From assembly GCA_049325315.1 (NCBI GenBank), contig JBMONB010000114.1:9852-73851 (forward strand): a DNA stretch of 64,000 bases. The letters are read 5' to 3'. This DNA is from JAWLHU01 sp049325315. Its GTDB lineage: Bacteria; Bacillota; Sulfobacillia; Symbiobacteriales; Symbiobacteriaceae. Positions 35,265-44,356 of this stretch are shown here, piece by piece. The notes under the pieces are model-generated. The model saw nothing but the letters and a program-made list of their open reading frames with translations. It did no database searches and was not told the origin of the DNA. Numbering within the stretch: position 1 is the stretch's first letter; each line of letters starts with the position of its first letter. A program made the translations under genes and the position numbers.

Positions 35265-35749
35265 CCGCGTACGCCAGGCGAGCCCCCTCGGGGACTCGCC
35301 TCAGTACGGCCATCTCACGAGCACGGCTCCGCTCAATCTTCTCCTCCGTCTGTTTTTCGTGCTCCAGTCAGGCGTGGACCAACGAATTTTTGACGGAGGC
35401 GGGCGATTCCCCGTCTGTGCCATCCCTCCCCGGTCCGCCCCCGACCCAGCCGTTGGTTGAACCACAGGATACCCTCGCTGTTATGCCCTCCACCTGGTGG
35501 GCACGGCCGGCCCCTCTTTCGGACCTCTGTTACCCTCCTGTAACCGCCCTCTGACTAAATCGAATCATCTGGAACCCAAAATCGTTACGGCGAATTACTA
35601 TCTTGTTTCGTTCAAACAGCAGGACGAATACTACTAATATCTAATATTCCTCAAGCAGGAGATTCACACGATGGGGATTCGCCCCGTGTTCCCAGCGGGG
35701 AGGCCATATTCCAGGTGTTCAAATTGGGGAGAGGGGGACTAGATATCAC
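35265..35749 (+). other. intergenic region before Liv operon 2
   Basis: No credible gene. It holds an AGGCGAG/CTCGCCT hairpin at 35275-35300, a weak SARP-type repeat pair (separate entry) and an AT-rich promoter candidate: TTCAAA at 35611-35616 and TAATAT at 35635-35640 with an 18-bp spacer. If used, the leader would be about 100 bases. A GGGGAGAGGGGG ribosome-binding stretch precedes the ATG at 35750. Confidence 0.4.
35529..35560 (+). promoter_or_regulatory. weak SARP-type direct repeat upstream of Liv operon 2
   Basis: GTTACCC (35529) and GTAACCG (35540) start 11 bp apart; CTGACTA follows 11 bp later as a degenerate third unit. The -10 expected 8 bp after the second unit is CTAAAT, a poor match, and the gene start is about 190 bases away, so function is less sure than at the other sites. 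Confidence 0.38.
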
Positions 35750-37009
35750 ATGAAGACTCGTAAACTGTCCGCGTTCCTGGCCGGCTTCCTGGCCCTGTCG
35801 ATGCTGCTCACCGCCTGCGGTGGCGCCAAGACCGAGCAGAAGCCGGCAGCGCCCGAGCAGCCCAAGCAGGAAGAGAAGAAGCCCGAGGCCCCGAAGCCGC
35901 CCGTTAAGATCGCCGTGGTCACCTCCCGCAGTGGCCTGTTTGAGGCGTGGGGCACCCACAACCTCCGTGGCTTCGAGATCGGTCTCGAGTATGCCACCGG
36001 CGGCAAGATGGAAGTGGCCGGCCGCAAGATCGAGCTGAAGGTCTACGACGACCAGTCCAAGCCCGAGATCGGCAAGGCGATGGCCGAGCAGGCGATCACC
36101 GAGTGGAAGGCCGATTTCATCATGGGCACCGTCTCCTCGGGTATCGCCCTGCAGATCATCCCTGTGATCGACCAGTATAAGAAGATCTTCATGGTCGAGC
36201 CCGCTGCGGCTGACCAGATCACCGGCCCCAACTTCTCCAAGTACCTCTTCCGCACCGGCTCCAGCGTCGGTCAGGACGCCCTGGCGGGCGCCGTGGGCGC
36301 CACCAAGCTGGGCAAGAAGATCATTCAGCTCGCCCCCGACTACCAGTGGGGCAAGGACTCCGCCGGCGCCTGGGAAGGCATCATGAAGGCCAACGGCGCC
36401 ACCGTTGAGAACTTCTTCGCCCCGCAGGACACCACCGACTTCACCCCGTACTTCCAGCAGATCCTGGCCAAGAAGCCCGAGGTCCTGGTGGTTCACTGGG
36501 CCGGCGCCAACGGCGCCAAGCTCTTCCAGCAGGCCGGCGAGCAGAAGGTCTACGAGAAGGTGAAGGTCACCGGCGGTATCGCCGACTTCGCCGCCATGAA
36601 GGTCATGGGCGCCAAGGCCGCCGGCATGAGCGGCATGGTGAAGTACTTCCACACCCTGCCCAAGAACGAGGTCAACGACTACCTGGTCAAGCGGCACAAG
36701 GAGAAGCACAACGGCGAGCTGCCCGACCTCTTCACCGGCGGCGGCATGGCGGCTGCGATCGCCATCGTCGAGGGCCTGAAGAAGACCAACGGCGACACCG
36801 ATGCCGACAAGCTGGTGGCCGCCATGGAGGGCATGAAGTTCCAGAGCCCGAAGGGTGAGATGGAGTTCCGCAAGGAGGACCATCAGGCGCTCCAGACGAT
36901 GTATATCGTCGAGCTGGCCATGAACCCGGGCTTCGACTTCCCGACCCCGAAGCTGATCCAGGAGCTGAAGCCCAGCGAGACCGCTCCGCCGATCACCAAC
37001 AAGAAGTAA
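35750..37009 (+). CDS. Liv-type ABC transporter substrate-binding lipoprotein 2
   Basis: 419 residues. Signal peptide with lipobox LTAC (Cys23), an Ala/Pro/Glu/Lys-rich linker, then a type I binding fold (IAVVTSRSGLFEAWGTHNLRG, KVYDDQSKPEIGKAMAEQAI, IQLAPDYQWGKDS, KKPEVLVVHWAGANG). It is only distantly similar to binding protein 1 and looks closer to amide/urea or carboxylate-binding members than to LivJ; that is inference. Codon bias is again extreme, suggesting high expression. It heads the order SBP-livG-livF-livH-livM. Confidence 0.88.
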   Translation: MKTRKLSAFLAGFLALSMLLTACGGAKTEQKPAAPEQPKQEEKKPEAPKPPVKIAVVTSRSGLFEAWGTHNLRGFEIGLEYATGGKMEVAGRKIELKVYDDQSKPEIGKAMAEQAITEWKADFIMGTVSSGIALQIIPVIDQYKKIFMVEPAAADQITGPNFSKYLFRTGSSVGQDALAGAVGATKLGKKIIQLAPDYQWGKDSAGAWEGIMKANGATVENFFAPQDTTDFTPYFQQILAKKPEVLVVHWAGANGAKLFQQAGEQKVYEKVKVTGGIADFAAMKVMGAKAAGMSGMVKYFHTLPKNEVNDYLVKRHKEKHNGELPDLFTGGGMAAAIAIVEGLKKTNGDTDADKLVAAMEGMKFQSPKGEMEFRKEDHQALQTMYIVELAMNPGFDFPTPKLIQELKPSETAPPITNKK

Positions 37010-37019
37010 ACCTCACACC

Positions 37020-37063
37020 AAGGAGGTGCGGAGGGGCGGGAACAGACCCGCCCCTCCACTCAC
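37020..37063 (+). promoter_or_regulatory. Shine-Dalgarno, perfect hairpin, then start codon of livG 2
   Basis: AAGGAGGTG (37020-37028) is 35 bases from the livG ATG. Between them GGAGGGGCGGG (37030-37040) pairs perfectly with CCCGCCCCTCC (37047-37057) around AACAGA. If the 28-base hairpin is folded out, the effective spacing becomes about 7 bases. No other Shine-Dalgarno precedes the ATG. Confidence 0.7.
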
Positions 37064-37812
<749 letters not shown>

Positions 37813-37816
<4 letters not shown>

Positions 37817-38532
37817 CGCTGCTGAAGCTTGACGGGGTCCATACCTATATTGGCCAGTTCCACATTCTCCAGGGGCTGAACATTGAGATCGTGGAGGATG
37901 AGGTCACCTGCCTGCTGGGCCGCAACGGCGCCGGCAAGACCACCACGCTGAAGACGATCATGGGGCTGCTGGCCCCGAAGAGCGGTGCAATCAGCTTTGC
38001 CGGCGAGGAGATCGGGGGAAAGCCGGCCTACGAGGTGGCTCGCAAGGGGATCGGCTACGTGCCGGAAGACCGGGGCGTCTTTGTCGATCTGACCGTGGAG
38101 GAGAACCTGATGCTGGCTGAGCGCAAGAAGGGGGAGTTGGCCGCCCGCAAGGAGCTGATTCTCGACCTCTTCCCCGACCTGGGCCGGTTCTGGACCCAGA
38201 AGGGGGGCCGGCTCTCAGGTGGCCAGCAGCAGATGCTCTCCATGGCCCGGGCGATGGTGCCCGAAAACCGGATGCTCTTGGTGGACGAGCCCTCCAAGGG
38301 GCTGGCGCCGATCGTGATTGAGCACATGGCGCAGGCCTTCAATGAGATGAAAAAGCACACCACCATCGTGTTGGTCGAGCAGAACTTCTGGCTCGCCTCC
38401 AAGACCGGCGACCACTACTACATTCTCGATGACGGCCTGGTGGCGGCTCAGGGGTCAATGGCCGATCTGGTGAAAGATGAGAAGCTGCAGGCGACCTTTC
38501 TGGGCGTCAGCGGAAAGGGGAGGGCGGTCTAG
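37813..38532 (+). CDS. livF: Liv/Urt-type ABC transporter ATP-binding protein 2 (LivF-like)
   Basis: 239 residues. Walker A GRNGAGKTT, GIGYVPEDRGVFVDLTVEENL, signature LSGGQQQMLSMARAM, Walker B MLLVDEPSKGLAP and LVEQNFWLA. It overlaps livG by ATGA and is followed 2 bases later by the livH-like gene. It should form the ATPase pair with the preceding gene. Confidence 0.9.
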
Positions 38533-38534
38533 CG

Positions 38535-39455
38535 ATGCAGATGCCGGAAATCACCTTCCCCCTGTTTACCACGATCGTGCTGAACGGCCTGGCGATCGGG
38601 GCGCTCTACTTCCTGGTGGCGGTGGGCCTCTCTGTCATCTTCGGCCTGATGCACGTGCTCAACTTTGCTCACGGCTCCATGTTCATGGTGGGCGCCTACG
38701 TGGGCCTGACCGTCTTCCGGCTCTTCGGCGACCCCGGCACCGCCTCGGCCCCCACCTGGGGCTTCTTCGTGGCCATGCTGGCCGGCGGCCTGGCGGGCTT
38801 TGTCATGGGCTGGGTGACAGAGCGCTTCCTGATTCGCCCGCTCTACAAGCGTCCCATCTTCCTGGTGCTGCTCACCATCGGTCTGATCATGGTGATCGAT
38901 GAGACGGTGAAGCTGATCTGGTCGCCCAACCCGCAGGGGCTGGTGCTCGTGCCCGCCTTCGCCGAGTCGATCGACATCATGGGGCAGCCCTTCGCCTCCT
39001 ACCGGATCTTCCTGATTCTCTTCGGGGCGGTCATGATGACCCTGGTCTGGTGGCTGGTCAACAAGACCCGGATCGGCATTATCATCCGGGCGGGGGTGCA
39101 GGACTCCGACATGGTCCAGACCCTGGGCATCAACGTACGCCAGGTCTTCACCATGGTCTTTGCCGTCGGCGTCGGCCTGGCCGCCATGGGTGGCATCGCC
39201 ACGGCGCCATTTAACGGGGTCTATCCCGGCATGGGCGGCGAGTTTCTGCTCAAGTCGTTCATCGTGGTGGTCATCGGCGGCTTCGGCTCGGTGGTGGGCA
39301 CCGCCACTGGCGCCATCTTCCTCGGCCTCACCGAGCAGATTCTGCCCTGGTTCTTCCCCAAGCTGGCGGCGGTGGCGCCGGTGGCCGTTATGGCGCTGGT
39401 CCTCTTGCTGAAGCCCGAGGGGCTCTTTAACCTGAGCGGGAGGAGGTCGAGCTGA
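38535..39455 (+). CDS. livH: Liv-type ABC transporter permease 2 (LivH-like)
   Basis: 306 residues, about eight helices. LNGLAIGALYFLVAVGLSVIFGLMHVLNFAHGSMFMVGAY is the LivH hallmark (in two parts, LNFAHG in place of the VNFAQG of transporter 1). The cytoplasmic coupling loop is IIIRAGVQDSDMVQTLGINV. Its stop codon overlaps the livM start by one base (TGATG). Confidence 0.91.
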   Translation: MQMPEITFPLFTTIVLNGLAIGALYFLVAVGLSVIFGLMHVLNFAHGSMFMVGAYVGLTVFRLFGDPGTASAPTWGFFVAMLAGGLAGFVMGWVTERFLIRPLYKRPIFLVLLTIGLIMVIDETVKLIWSPNPQGLVLVPAFAESIDIMGQPFASYRIFLILFGAVMMTLVWWLVNKTRIGIIIRAGVQDSDMVQTLGINVRQVFTMVFAVGVGLAAMGGIATAPFNGVYPGMGGEFLLKSFIVVVIGGFGSVVGTATGAIFLGLTEQILPWFFPKLAAVAPVAVMALVLLLKPEGLFNLSGRRSS

Positions 39456-40480
39456 TGCTGAAGCGCGTAAAGGCAGATCGCTGGCTCCTCCTGGTCTTTC
39501 TGGCGCTCTTGCTGCTGCCGCTGCCCAAGTTCCTGGCGGTCAACGGCATTCTGCCCGAGGCGGCCGGGGCCTGGCCGCCCACCTACTACCTGCAGCGGGG
39601 GACCGACATCTTTATCTGGGCGATCTTCGCCCTCAGCTATGACTTGCTGATCGGCTACACCGGCATCATCTCCTTCGGCCACTCGCTCTTCCTGGCGTTG
39701 GGCGCCTACTCCATCGCCACGGGCGTCATGAAGCTAGGCCTGGCCTTCCCGGTGGCGGTCCTGCTGGGGCTGGTGCTGAGCGCTGCGATTGCCGCCATCG
39801 TCGGCTCGCTCTCGCTCCGCCTGAAGGGGCACGGCTTTGCCATGATCACCCTGGCCTTCGCCGAGGTCTTCCACGTGCTGGCGCTGAAGCTGAGCCACTA
39901 CACCGGCGGCGAGGATGGCCTCTCGGTGCGGGTGCCGCTTTGGCTGGCCAACCGGACCAACGACTACTTCATCGGGCTGTTCCTGCTGGTGGGGGTCTTC
40001 CTGCTGGTGCGGCGGATCACCCGCTCCCCGGTGGGCCGGGTGCTGGAGGCGATCCGGGAGAACGAGAACCGGGCCACGGCGCTGGGCTATAACGTCACTG
40101 CCTACAAGGTGGGGGCCATGACCATCGCCGGCGTGATCGGCGGCCTGGCCGGTGTGGCCATGGCGATCATCGACACCCGGTTTGCGATCTCCTCGCTCTC
40201 CACGGCGATGCCCACCATCGAGGTGATGCTCATGACGATCCTCGGCGGGGCAGGCACCCTGATCGGGCCGATGCTGGGTGCGGTGGTGGTGCGGCTCCTG
40301 GCCTACCTGCTGCCGGGCCTGACCGATATCAGCCCGCTCTTCCAGCGGTGGCAGCTGATCCTGGGGCTGATCTATATCGGCACGGTGATGTTCCTGCCCT
40401 TCGGCATCGTGGGCACCTACCGGACCCGGCTGAAGCAGAGCCTGGAGCGGATCTTCCTGCCCTCGAAGAAGGCGGCGTAA
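39455..40480 (+). CDS. livM: Liv-type ABC transporter permease 2 (LivM-like)
   Basis: 341 residues. LivM features: FALSYDLLIGYTGIISFGHSLF, LRLKGHGFAMITLAFAEVFH, VGRVLEAIRENENRATALGYNV and ILGGAGTLIGPMLGA. Last gene of the second transporter operon; a perfect terminator follows. The set is complete: binding protein, two permeases, two ATPases. Confidence 0.91.
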   Translation: MLKRVKADRWLLLVFLALLLLPLPKFLAVNGILPEAAGAWPPTYYLQRGTDIFIWAIFALSYDLLIGYTGIISFGHSLFLALGAYSIATGVMKLGLAFPVAVLLGLVLSAAIAAIVGSLSLRLKGHGFAMITLAFAEVFHVLALKLSHYTGGEDGLSVRVPLWLANRTNDYFIGLFLLVGVFLLVRRITRSPVGRVLEAIRENENRATALGYNVTAYKVGAMTIAGVIGGLAGVAMAIIDTRFAISSLSTAMPTIEVMLMTILGGAGTLIGPMLGAVVVRLLAYLLPGLTDISPLFQRWQLILGLIYIGTVMFLPFGIVGTYRTRLKQSLERIFLPSKKAA

Positions 40481-40504
40481 GGGTAACACTTCTCATACTG
40501 ATTT

Positions 40505-40533
40505 GGACCCGCGACCTGGTTCGCGGGTCCTTT
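40505..40533 (+). terminator. intrinsic terminator of Liv operon 2
   Basis: GGACCCGCGA and TCGCGGGTCC pair perfectly (10 bp) around CCTGGT, followed by TTT. It begins 24 bases after the livM stop. Confidence 0.85.
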
Positions 40534-40690
40534 CCATTGGCTCTCCACACCACTCGGGATGTCGAAACACCACGACGTTGGTACTATCGAGGTGCGATTT
40601 TAATAGACACTTCGGGCTATTCATGATACGGTTTGCCTATAACCGCAGCGCTGAATCGAGGCGCTGGGTGAACAAACGGAGGTGGCGGCC

Positions 40691-42670
40691 TTGTTGCGTA
40701 GGGGAATCGGGCGCCGGTTTCTGGTTCTGATTGCGGCTTCGCTCCTCTTGTTCGGCATCATTCGTCCCGTGAGTGGATCGTCTCACATGTTCACGATCAC
40801 CTCGCCGACCGCTTCGAGCTACTGGTATCCCGGCTCTACGGTGAATATCACCTGGACCGGCGGGAGCGGCTCCACCCTCGTCAACCTGAGCCTGGTGGAC
40901 GTGAACGCCTGGACGGTTTATACGGGCATCGCCGGTTCGGTGCCCAACAACGGCAGCTTCACCTGGACGGTCCCCCAAAGCGTTCCGCCCGGGACGTACC
41001 TGGTTTACATCGAAAATGTGGAACGGACCGTCTGGGCCTACGGGCAGAACTTCCAGATCAAGCCTGCCAAGAAGAAGGTGGACCTGGAGATCGTCAAGAA
41101 GCCGGAGAGTCCGCTGCAGGCCGGTCAGAACGGCGCCTACCTGCTGACGGTCTCCAACCTCGGCTCGGGAACAGCCCCCGGCCCGATCGTCGTAACCGAC
41201 ACCCTCGGCTCAGGCCTGACCTTCGTCTCCGCCACCGGCAGCGGCTGGACCTGCTCCAACAGCGGGCAGACCGTCACCTGCACCCACCCGGGGCCGGTTG
41301 CCCCCAATACCTCGCTGCCGATGATTGTGATCACGGTCAGCGTGGCTGATGACGTCGAGAAGGTGGCGAACTGCGCCTCGGTCATGGTCGAAGGGTCGCA
41401 GGATGCCAACCCGGACAATAACCTGAGCTGCGTCGGCACACCGGTGGAGCCGCCGAAGGCCGGTTCCATCTGCGGCTTCAAGTACGAGGACAAGAACGGC
41501 AACGGGGTGCAGGACCCCGGCGAGGCGCTGCTGCCAGGGTGGACGATCCTGCTGCTCGACGATGCGGGCAACGTGGTCGCGACCGTTGTGACAGACGCCG
41601 ACGGCCAGTACTGCTTCACAGGGGTGCCCATGGGCACCTACACCGTGGAGGAGGTCAACCAGCCCGGCTGGGCCCAGACCCAGCCGTCGCCCGGGCCCTA
41701 CACGGTCACGCTCACGGCGGAGAAGCCCGACGACAAGGGCTACGCCTTCGGCAACCGGCCGGCTGAGGAGCCGGGCCAAATCTGCGGCGTCAAGTTCCAG
41801 GACAAAAATGGCAACGGCGTGCAAGATGGAGGCGAGCCCGGGCTTGCGGGCTGGACCATTCAGATGCTCGATGCGGCGGGCAACGTGGTCGCCAGCGTGG
41901 TCTCCGGCAAGGGTGGCACCTTCTGCTTTACGGAGGTCAAGCCCGGCACCTATACCTTTGCCGAGGTGATGCAGCCCAACTGGACCCAGACCTACCCGGC
42001 GGCGCCGGGGACCTACACGGTTACAGTGGGCCCGGGTCCAAACGATCAGCCCCTGATCTTCGGGAACCGCCCTGGCAAGGACCCGTGCTGCCTCACCTTC
42101 GCCTTCCCGGCCGGCCGCAGCGACTCCTTTGCCACCGCCGACGGCCTGGAGGCGGCCTCTCCCAGCCAGGCCCTGACCGCCTCGCTTTCGGGTACGACCT
42201 CGGCGGTCTTCGACGGGACCGTGATGAACCTATTCTTCGCCCACACCTTCACCCTGCCTGTCGGCAACTGCATCCGCTCCGCCCGCCTCGACTTCCGGGC
42301 CCGGCCTATCGGCTCGTGGAGCCAGGTGGCGAACGATACCATGGGGCTGAAGTTCACCGGCGTGAGCGGCAGCCCGACCTGGTCCAGCTATTTCGGCTCG
42401 GGGAACTCCTCCCCCGGACTGCTCCCGAATCCCTGGAAGCTGCCGAACTACGGCTCGGGCCAGTTCTTCAGCCTCGATCTCAGCAACCTGCCCGGCGGCA
42501 CCAACCTGCTGGCCGACCTGGAGGCCAACCGATTCCTTGATTTCTACGTGCAAGATGACACCGCCGTCGACTTCCTGCGGCTGACGGTAGAGTTCTGCGA
42601 GTGCGAGGAGGATTCGGGCGGAAAGACCGACGCCGTCCCCGCCCCGGCACCCTTGCCGACGAGGCCGTAG
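40691..42670 (+). CDS. secreted protein with DUF11-type and two SdrD B-like domains
   Basis: About 659 residues. The TTG at 40691 has GGAGG 8 bases upstream; the GTG at 40682 lies inside that site. A signal peptide (FLVLIAASLLLFGII) is followed by a Ser/Thr-rich Ig-like module (TITSPTASSYWYPGSTVNITW), a DUF11/CARDB-like repeat (residues about 135-250, VDLEIVKKPESPLQAGQNGAYLL begins it in two overlapping strands), and two SdrD B-like calcium-binding modules (YEDKNGNGVQDPGEALLPGW and FQDKNGNGVQDGGEPGLAGW). A C-terminal beta-sandwich with paired cysteines ends in a Pro/Ala tail. There is no SLH or LPXTG anchor, so it is probably released or bound indirectly. Confidence 0.8.
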   Translation: MLRRGIGRRFLVLIAASLLLFGIIRPVSGSSHMFTITSPTASSYWYPGSTVNITWTGGSGSTLVNLSLVDVNAWTVYTGIAGSVPNNGSFTWTVPQSVPPGTYLVYIENVERTVWAYGQNFQIKPAKKKVDLEIVKKPESPLQAGQNGAYLLTVSNLGSGTAPGPIVVTDTLGSGLTFVSATGSGWTCSNSGQTVTCTHPGPVAPNTSLPMIVITVSVADDVEKVANCASVMVEGSQDANPDNNLSCVGTPVEPPKAGSICGFKYEDKNGNGVQDPGEALLPGWTILLLDDAGNVVATVVTDADGQYCFTGVPMGTYTVEEVNQPGWAQTQPSPGPYTVTLTAEKPDDKGYAFGNRPAEEPGQICGVKFQDKNGNGVQDGGEPGLAGWTIQMLDAAGNVVASVVSGKGGTFCFTEVKPGTYTFAEVMQPNWTQTYPAAPGTYTVTVGPGPNDQPLIFGNRPGKDPCCLTFAFPAGRSDSFATADGLEAASPSQALTASLSGTTSAVFDGTVMNLFFAHTFTLPVGNCIRSARLDFRARPIGSWSQVANDTMGLKFTGVSGSPTWSSYFGSGNSSPGLLPNPWKLPNYGSGQFFSLDLSNLPGGTNLLADLEANRFLDFYVQDDTAVDFLRLTVEFCECEEDSGGKTDAVPAPAPLPTRP

Positions 42671-42687
42671 CCCGGCGCCCTGTAGCT

Positions 42688-42718
42688 GTTACCTCGCTGT
42701 TACCTCCTGCCTTACCCT
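42688..42718 (+). promoter_or_regulatory. SARP-type direct repeat upstream of CoA-transferase 2
   Basis: GTTACCT (42688) and GTTACCT (42699) start 11 bp apart; CTTACCC follows 12 bp after the second. TACCCT (42713-42718) is a -10-like box 7 bp after the second unit. Transcription would start near 42725, about 18 bases before the ATG, leaving the AGGGGGG ribosome-binding site intact. Spacing is one base off the ideal. Confidence 0.55.
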
Positions 42719-42742
42719 TAAAGCTGTAAGGGGGGCGGGAGC

Positions 42743-44053
42743 ATGCTCACCGAGAAGTGGCAGAAGATGTACCGCGAAAAGCTGATCAGCCTCGACGATG
42801 CGGTCAGCCACGTGAAGTCGGGTGACCGCATCGGCGTGGGCATGGTGGCGGCAGAGCCGCCGGGCCTGCTGGGCCGGCTGCACACCATTGCCGATCGGGT
42901 GGAAGATGTGAGCGTCTTTGCCGCCCTGCTGGTCGGCAACTACGAGTGGGTCCGAAGCCCGGCCTACAAGGGGCGCTTCCTGCACCAGGCCTGGTTTTAC
43001 GGCGACACCGCCCGCAAGGCCCACGCCAGCCACCAGGGGGCGACCATGATCCCCAACAACCTGCACCGGGCTGGGCGGGACCGCTACGAGACCGCCCCGC
43101 TGAACGTGCTCTTCACCACCGTCTCCCCTATGGACAAGCACGGCTACTTCTCGCTCTCCCTTTCCACCGTCTTCGAAAACTGGGTGCTGCGGAGCGCCGA
43201 CCTGGTGGTGGTGGAGGTGAACGAGAACACCCCCCGCACCTTTGGCGACACCGCCCTGCACATCTCGCAGGTCGACTGGGTGGTGGAGAACCACGTGCCC
43301 GTCTTCGAGATGCCGAACATCACCCCCGGCCCGGAGGAAGAGGCAATCGCCGGCTACGTGGCCGACCTGGTGGAAGACGGCGCCACCATTCAGCTCGGCA
43401 TCGGGGGCATTCCCAACGCCGTGGCGACCTTCCTGCGGCACAAGCGGGAGCTGGGCGTCCACACCGAGATGATCGTCGACGCCATGTGCGACCTGTACGA
43501 GGCGGGCGTGATCACCAACAGCCGCAAGACGATCAACCGGGGCAAGACCGTAGGCTGCTTTGCCGCCGGCAGCCGCCGTCTCTACGACTGGCTGGACAAC
43601 AACCCGGCCATTGAGATCCGCGACGGCAACTACACCAACGACCCCTGCGTGCTGGCGCAGAACCACAAGATGACCTCCATCAACACCGCCATCTCGATCG
43701 ACCTGACAGGCCAGGTCTGCTCCGAGTCGCTCGGCCCGGTCCAGTACTCGGGCACCGGCGGCCAGCGGGATACCCACGTGGGCGCCTACATGAGCCCCGG
43801 GGGCAAAGGGATCATCTGCCTGCGCTCCACGGCCAGGAACGGCACCATCTCCACCATCTCCCCGACCCTCGCCCCCGGCTCGGCGGTCAGCCTGAGCCGC
43901 AACGAGGTGGACTACGTGGTGACCGAGTACGGCGTGGCCCACCTGCGGGGCCGCTCAATCCACGAGCGAGCCGCAGCCCTGATTCGCATTGCGCACCCGA
44001 GCTTCCGCGACCAGCTGAAGGAGGAGGCGGAGCGGTACGGGTGGCTGCCATAG
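42743..44053 (+). CDS. acetyl-CoA hydrolase/CoA-transferase family protein 2
   Basis: 436 residues, a close paralogue of the protein encoded at 20971; long identical blocks include SHQGATxxPNNLHRAGRDRYE and the whole region around HTEMIVDAM, SGTGGQRDTHVGA and TEYGVAHLRGRS. The same family features (glycine loop IQLGIGGIPNAVA, probable catalytic Glu in HTEM) indicate an active CoA-transferase. The protein lacks the short C-terminal tail of copy 1. AGGGGGG is about 8 bases before the ATG. Its neighbours are a secreted protein upstream and the second SARP regulator downstream, not the KAS-III gene, so the two copies sit in different contexts. Confidence 0.87.
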   Translation: MLTEKWQKMYREKLISLDDAVSHVKSGDRIGVGMVAAEPPGLLGRLHTIADRVEDVSVFAALLVGNYEWVRSPAYKGRFLHQAWFYGDTARKAHASHQGATMIPNNLHRAGRDRYETAPLNVLFTTVSPMDKHGYFSLSLSTVFENWVLRSADLVVVEVNENTPRTFGDTALHISQVDWVVENHVPVFEMPNITPGPEEEAIAGYVADLVEDGATIQLGIGGIPNAVATFLRHKRELGVHTEMIVDAMCDLYEAGVITNSRKTINRGKTVGCFAAGSRRLYDWLDNNPAIEIRDGNYTNDPCVLAQNHKMTSINTAISIDLTGQVCSESLGPVQYSGTGGQRDTHVGAYMSPGGKGIICLRSTARNGTISTISPTLAPGSAVSLSRNEVDYVVTEYGVAHLRGRSIHERAAALIRIAHPSFRDQLKEEAERYGWLP

Positions 44054-44112
44054 AGGCGAGTCCGCCAGGCCCGGTGCTAAGTGCGCCGGGTCTTCCGTTT
44101 TATGGTCTGGTC

Positions 44113-44248
44113 AATTTTGAACCGCAGATTACGCAGATTAAATACAGTGATTACGCAGATTAAAACATCATATATTGTTTGGTTTCTGACAGATTCATCT
44201 TGGTGATCTGTGTAATCATGAAAAAGCTGCGTAATCTGTGGTAAAATT
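44113..44248. repeat. palindromic GATTACGCAGATT repeat element, copy 1
   Basis: The left arm (AATTTTGAACCGCAGATTACG..., with a second GATTACGCAGATTA) and the inverted right arm (GATCTGTGTAATCAT ... GCTGCGTAATCTGTGGTAAAATT) pair over about 50 bases. No coding frame. Its base composition is far more AT-rich than the surroundings. A related element is at 63.8 kb. Confidence 0.7.
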
Positions 44249-44356
44249 CCATCCACCCCTCCACTTCTGCTTTTCCCATCTACCCTAAGAAGGCACAACC
44301 GTTTTGCAGTCGAACTAGTATTGCATGGCGAAATTCCGGGTCGGGAAGTGGGATGC

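Noticed and set aside
35252..35554. 100-residue + strand frame after the giant gene
   Set aside because: Begins inside the terminator region and lacks a ribosome-binding site; Ser/Pro/Arg-rich composition looks like noncoding GC-rich DNA.
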